Of a stretch of 5,961 nt of DNA, positions 5,569-5,961 are shown piece by piece. The stretch spans positions 1 to 5,961 of the forward strand of contig CANGEZ010000142.1 in NCBI GenBank assembly GCA_947452875.1, written 5' to 3'. This DNA comes from Chitinophagaceae bacterium. GTDB taxonomy: Bacteria > Bacteroidota > Bacteroidia > Chitinophagales > Chitinophagaceae. Positions within the stretch are counted from its first letter, which is position 1. The number at the start of each line of letters is the position of its first letter. The notes below the pieces were generated by a model. That model did not search any database, was not told the DNA's origin, and saw nothing but the letters and a program-made list of their open reading frames with translations. The translations under genes were made by a program, and so were the position numbers.

Positions 5569-5961
5569 TCAATTCTTCGTACGAACAAACAGACTGTTTT
5601 TAATCTTATTCACCTTATGTAATAAATCCTGTTTTTCATTGCTGATGATGGTTACATGACCCATTTTTCTGCCGGGCTTTGTTTGTTTCTTACCATAAAT
5701 ATGTACGAAGGCATTGTCCATTTTGAGTACTTCTTCAAGTCCTTCGTAATGCGCTTCTCCATTATGGCCCTCATCTCCCAAAATATTCAATAGGGCTGAA
5801 GGTAAAATGGTTTTGGTATTGCCTAATGGATATCCAAGAATAATTCTCCACATCATATCAAACTGACTACAATAATTTCCTTCAATCGAATGGTGCCCGC
5901 TATTATGAACGCGTGGTGCGATTTCATTGATAAGTACATTGCCGTCTTTATCTGTAAACAT
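5569..5961 (-). CDS. purK: N5-carboxyaminoimidazole ribonucleotide synthetase (PurK), C-terminal part
   Basis: ATP-grasp enzyme that uses ATP and bicarbonate to carboxylate AIR to N5-CAIR, the substrate of PurE encoded next. About 130 C-terminal residues are visible, roughly a third of the usual length. The frame runs off the window at 5961, and the Met at the edge (MFTDKDGNVL) is internal: the family has E-x-F-x-x-x-DG-x-x-x-x-NE here. NEIAPRVHNSGHHSIEG (12-28 of the fragment) is the ATP/metal and substrate-binding segment of PurK-type ATP-grasp proteins. YGKKQTKPGRKMGHVT (89-104) is the typical C-terminal domain motif. The stop is TGA at 5569-5571. It precedes purE by 45 bp with no terminator between, so the two are very likely co-transcribed; the promoter is outside the window. 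Confidence 0.95.
   Translation of the reverse strand: MFTDKDGNVLINEIAPRVHNSGHHSIEGNYCSQFDMMWRIILGYPLGNTKTILPSALLNILGDEGHNGEAHYEGLEEVLKMDNAFVHIYGKKQTKPGRKMGHVTIISNEKQDLLHKVNKIKNSLFVRTKN

Overview
The window looks like a stretch of chromosome from a member of the Bacteroidota, perhaps close to the Chitinophagaceae; the family-level guess is only an inference. The DNA is AT-rich. The complete genes lack Shine-Dalgarno sequences, both secreted proteins have signal peptides ending in the Ala-Gln style common in this phylum, and a TAnnTTTG -7 element lies before the M16 operon. A bshC-type gene and C-rich intergenic hairpin repeats also fit. I see no tRNA, rRNA, CRISPR array, integrase or transposase.

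Layout. Bases 1-531 (+) are the 3' end of a bshC-like gene for bacillithiol synthesis, cut by the window edge. Bases 532-1135 hold no gene. They contain a composite interspersed repeat, a decayed second copy, a 34-bp near-perfect palindrome built of 8-bp units, and a terminator for the gene to the right. Bases 1136-4578 (-) are a two-gene operon of secreted M16 zinc-peptidase-family proteins. The upstream gene (3265-4578) has the HxxEH zinc site. The downstream gene (1136-3229) has lost it and carries an extra C-terminal LolA-like domain. Bases 4579-5040 are again gene-free and hold the promoter region of the M16 operon plus a better preserved copy of the composite repeat. Bases 5041-5961 (-) are purE and the 3' end of purK, in the order purK-purE, which convert AIR to CAIR in purine synthesis.

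How the parts fit. The two M16 proteins probably form an active/inactive heterodimer in the cell envelope. PurK makes N5-CAIR and PurE rearranges it to CAIR. The bshC product belongs to an unrelated low-molecular-weight thiol pathway. The coding content is ordinary. The less explained material is intergenic: the same set of repeat modules in the same order in both gaps, interchangeable mini-hairpins at a matching position, one copy that supplies the purE stop codon, and the long palindrome at 958-991.
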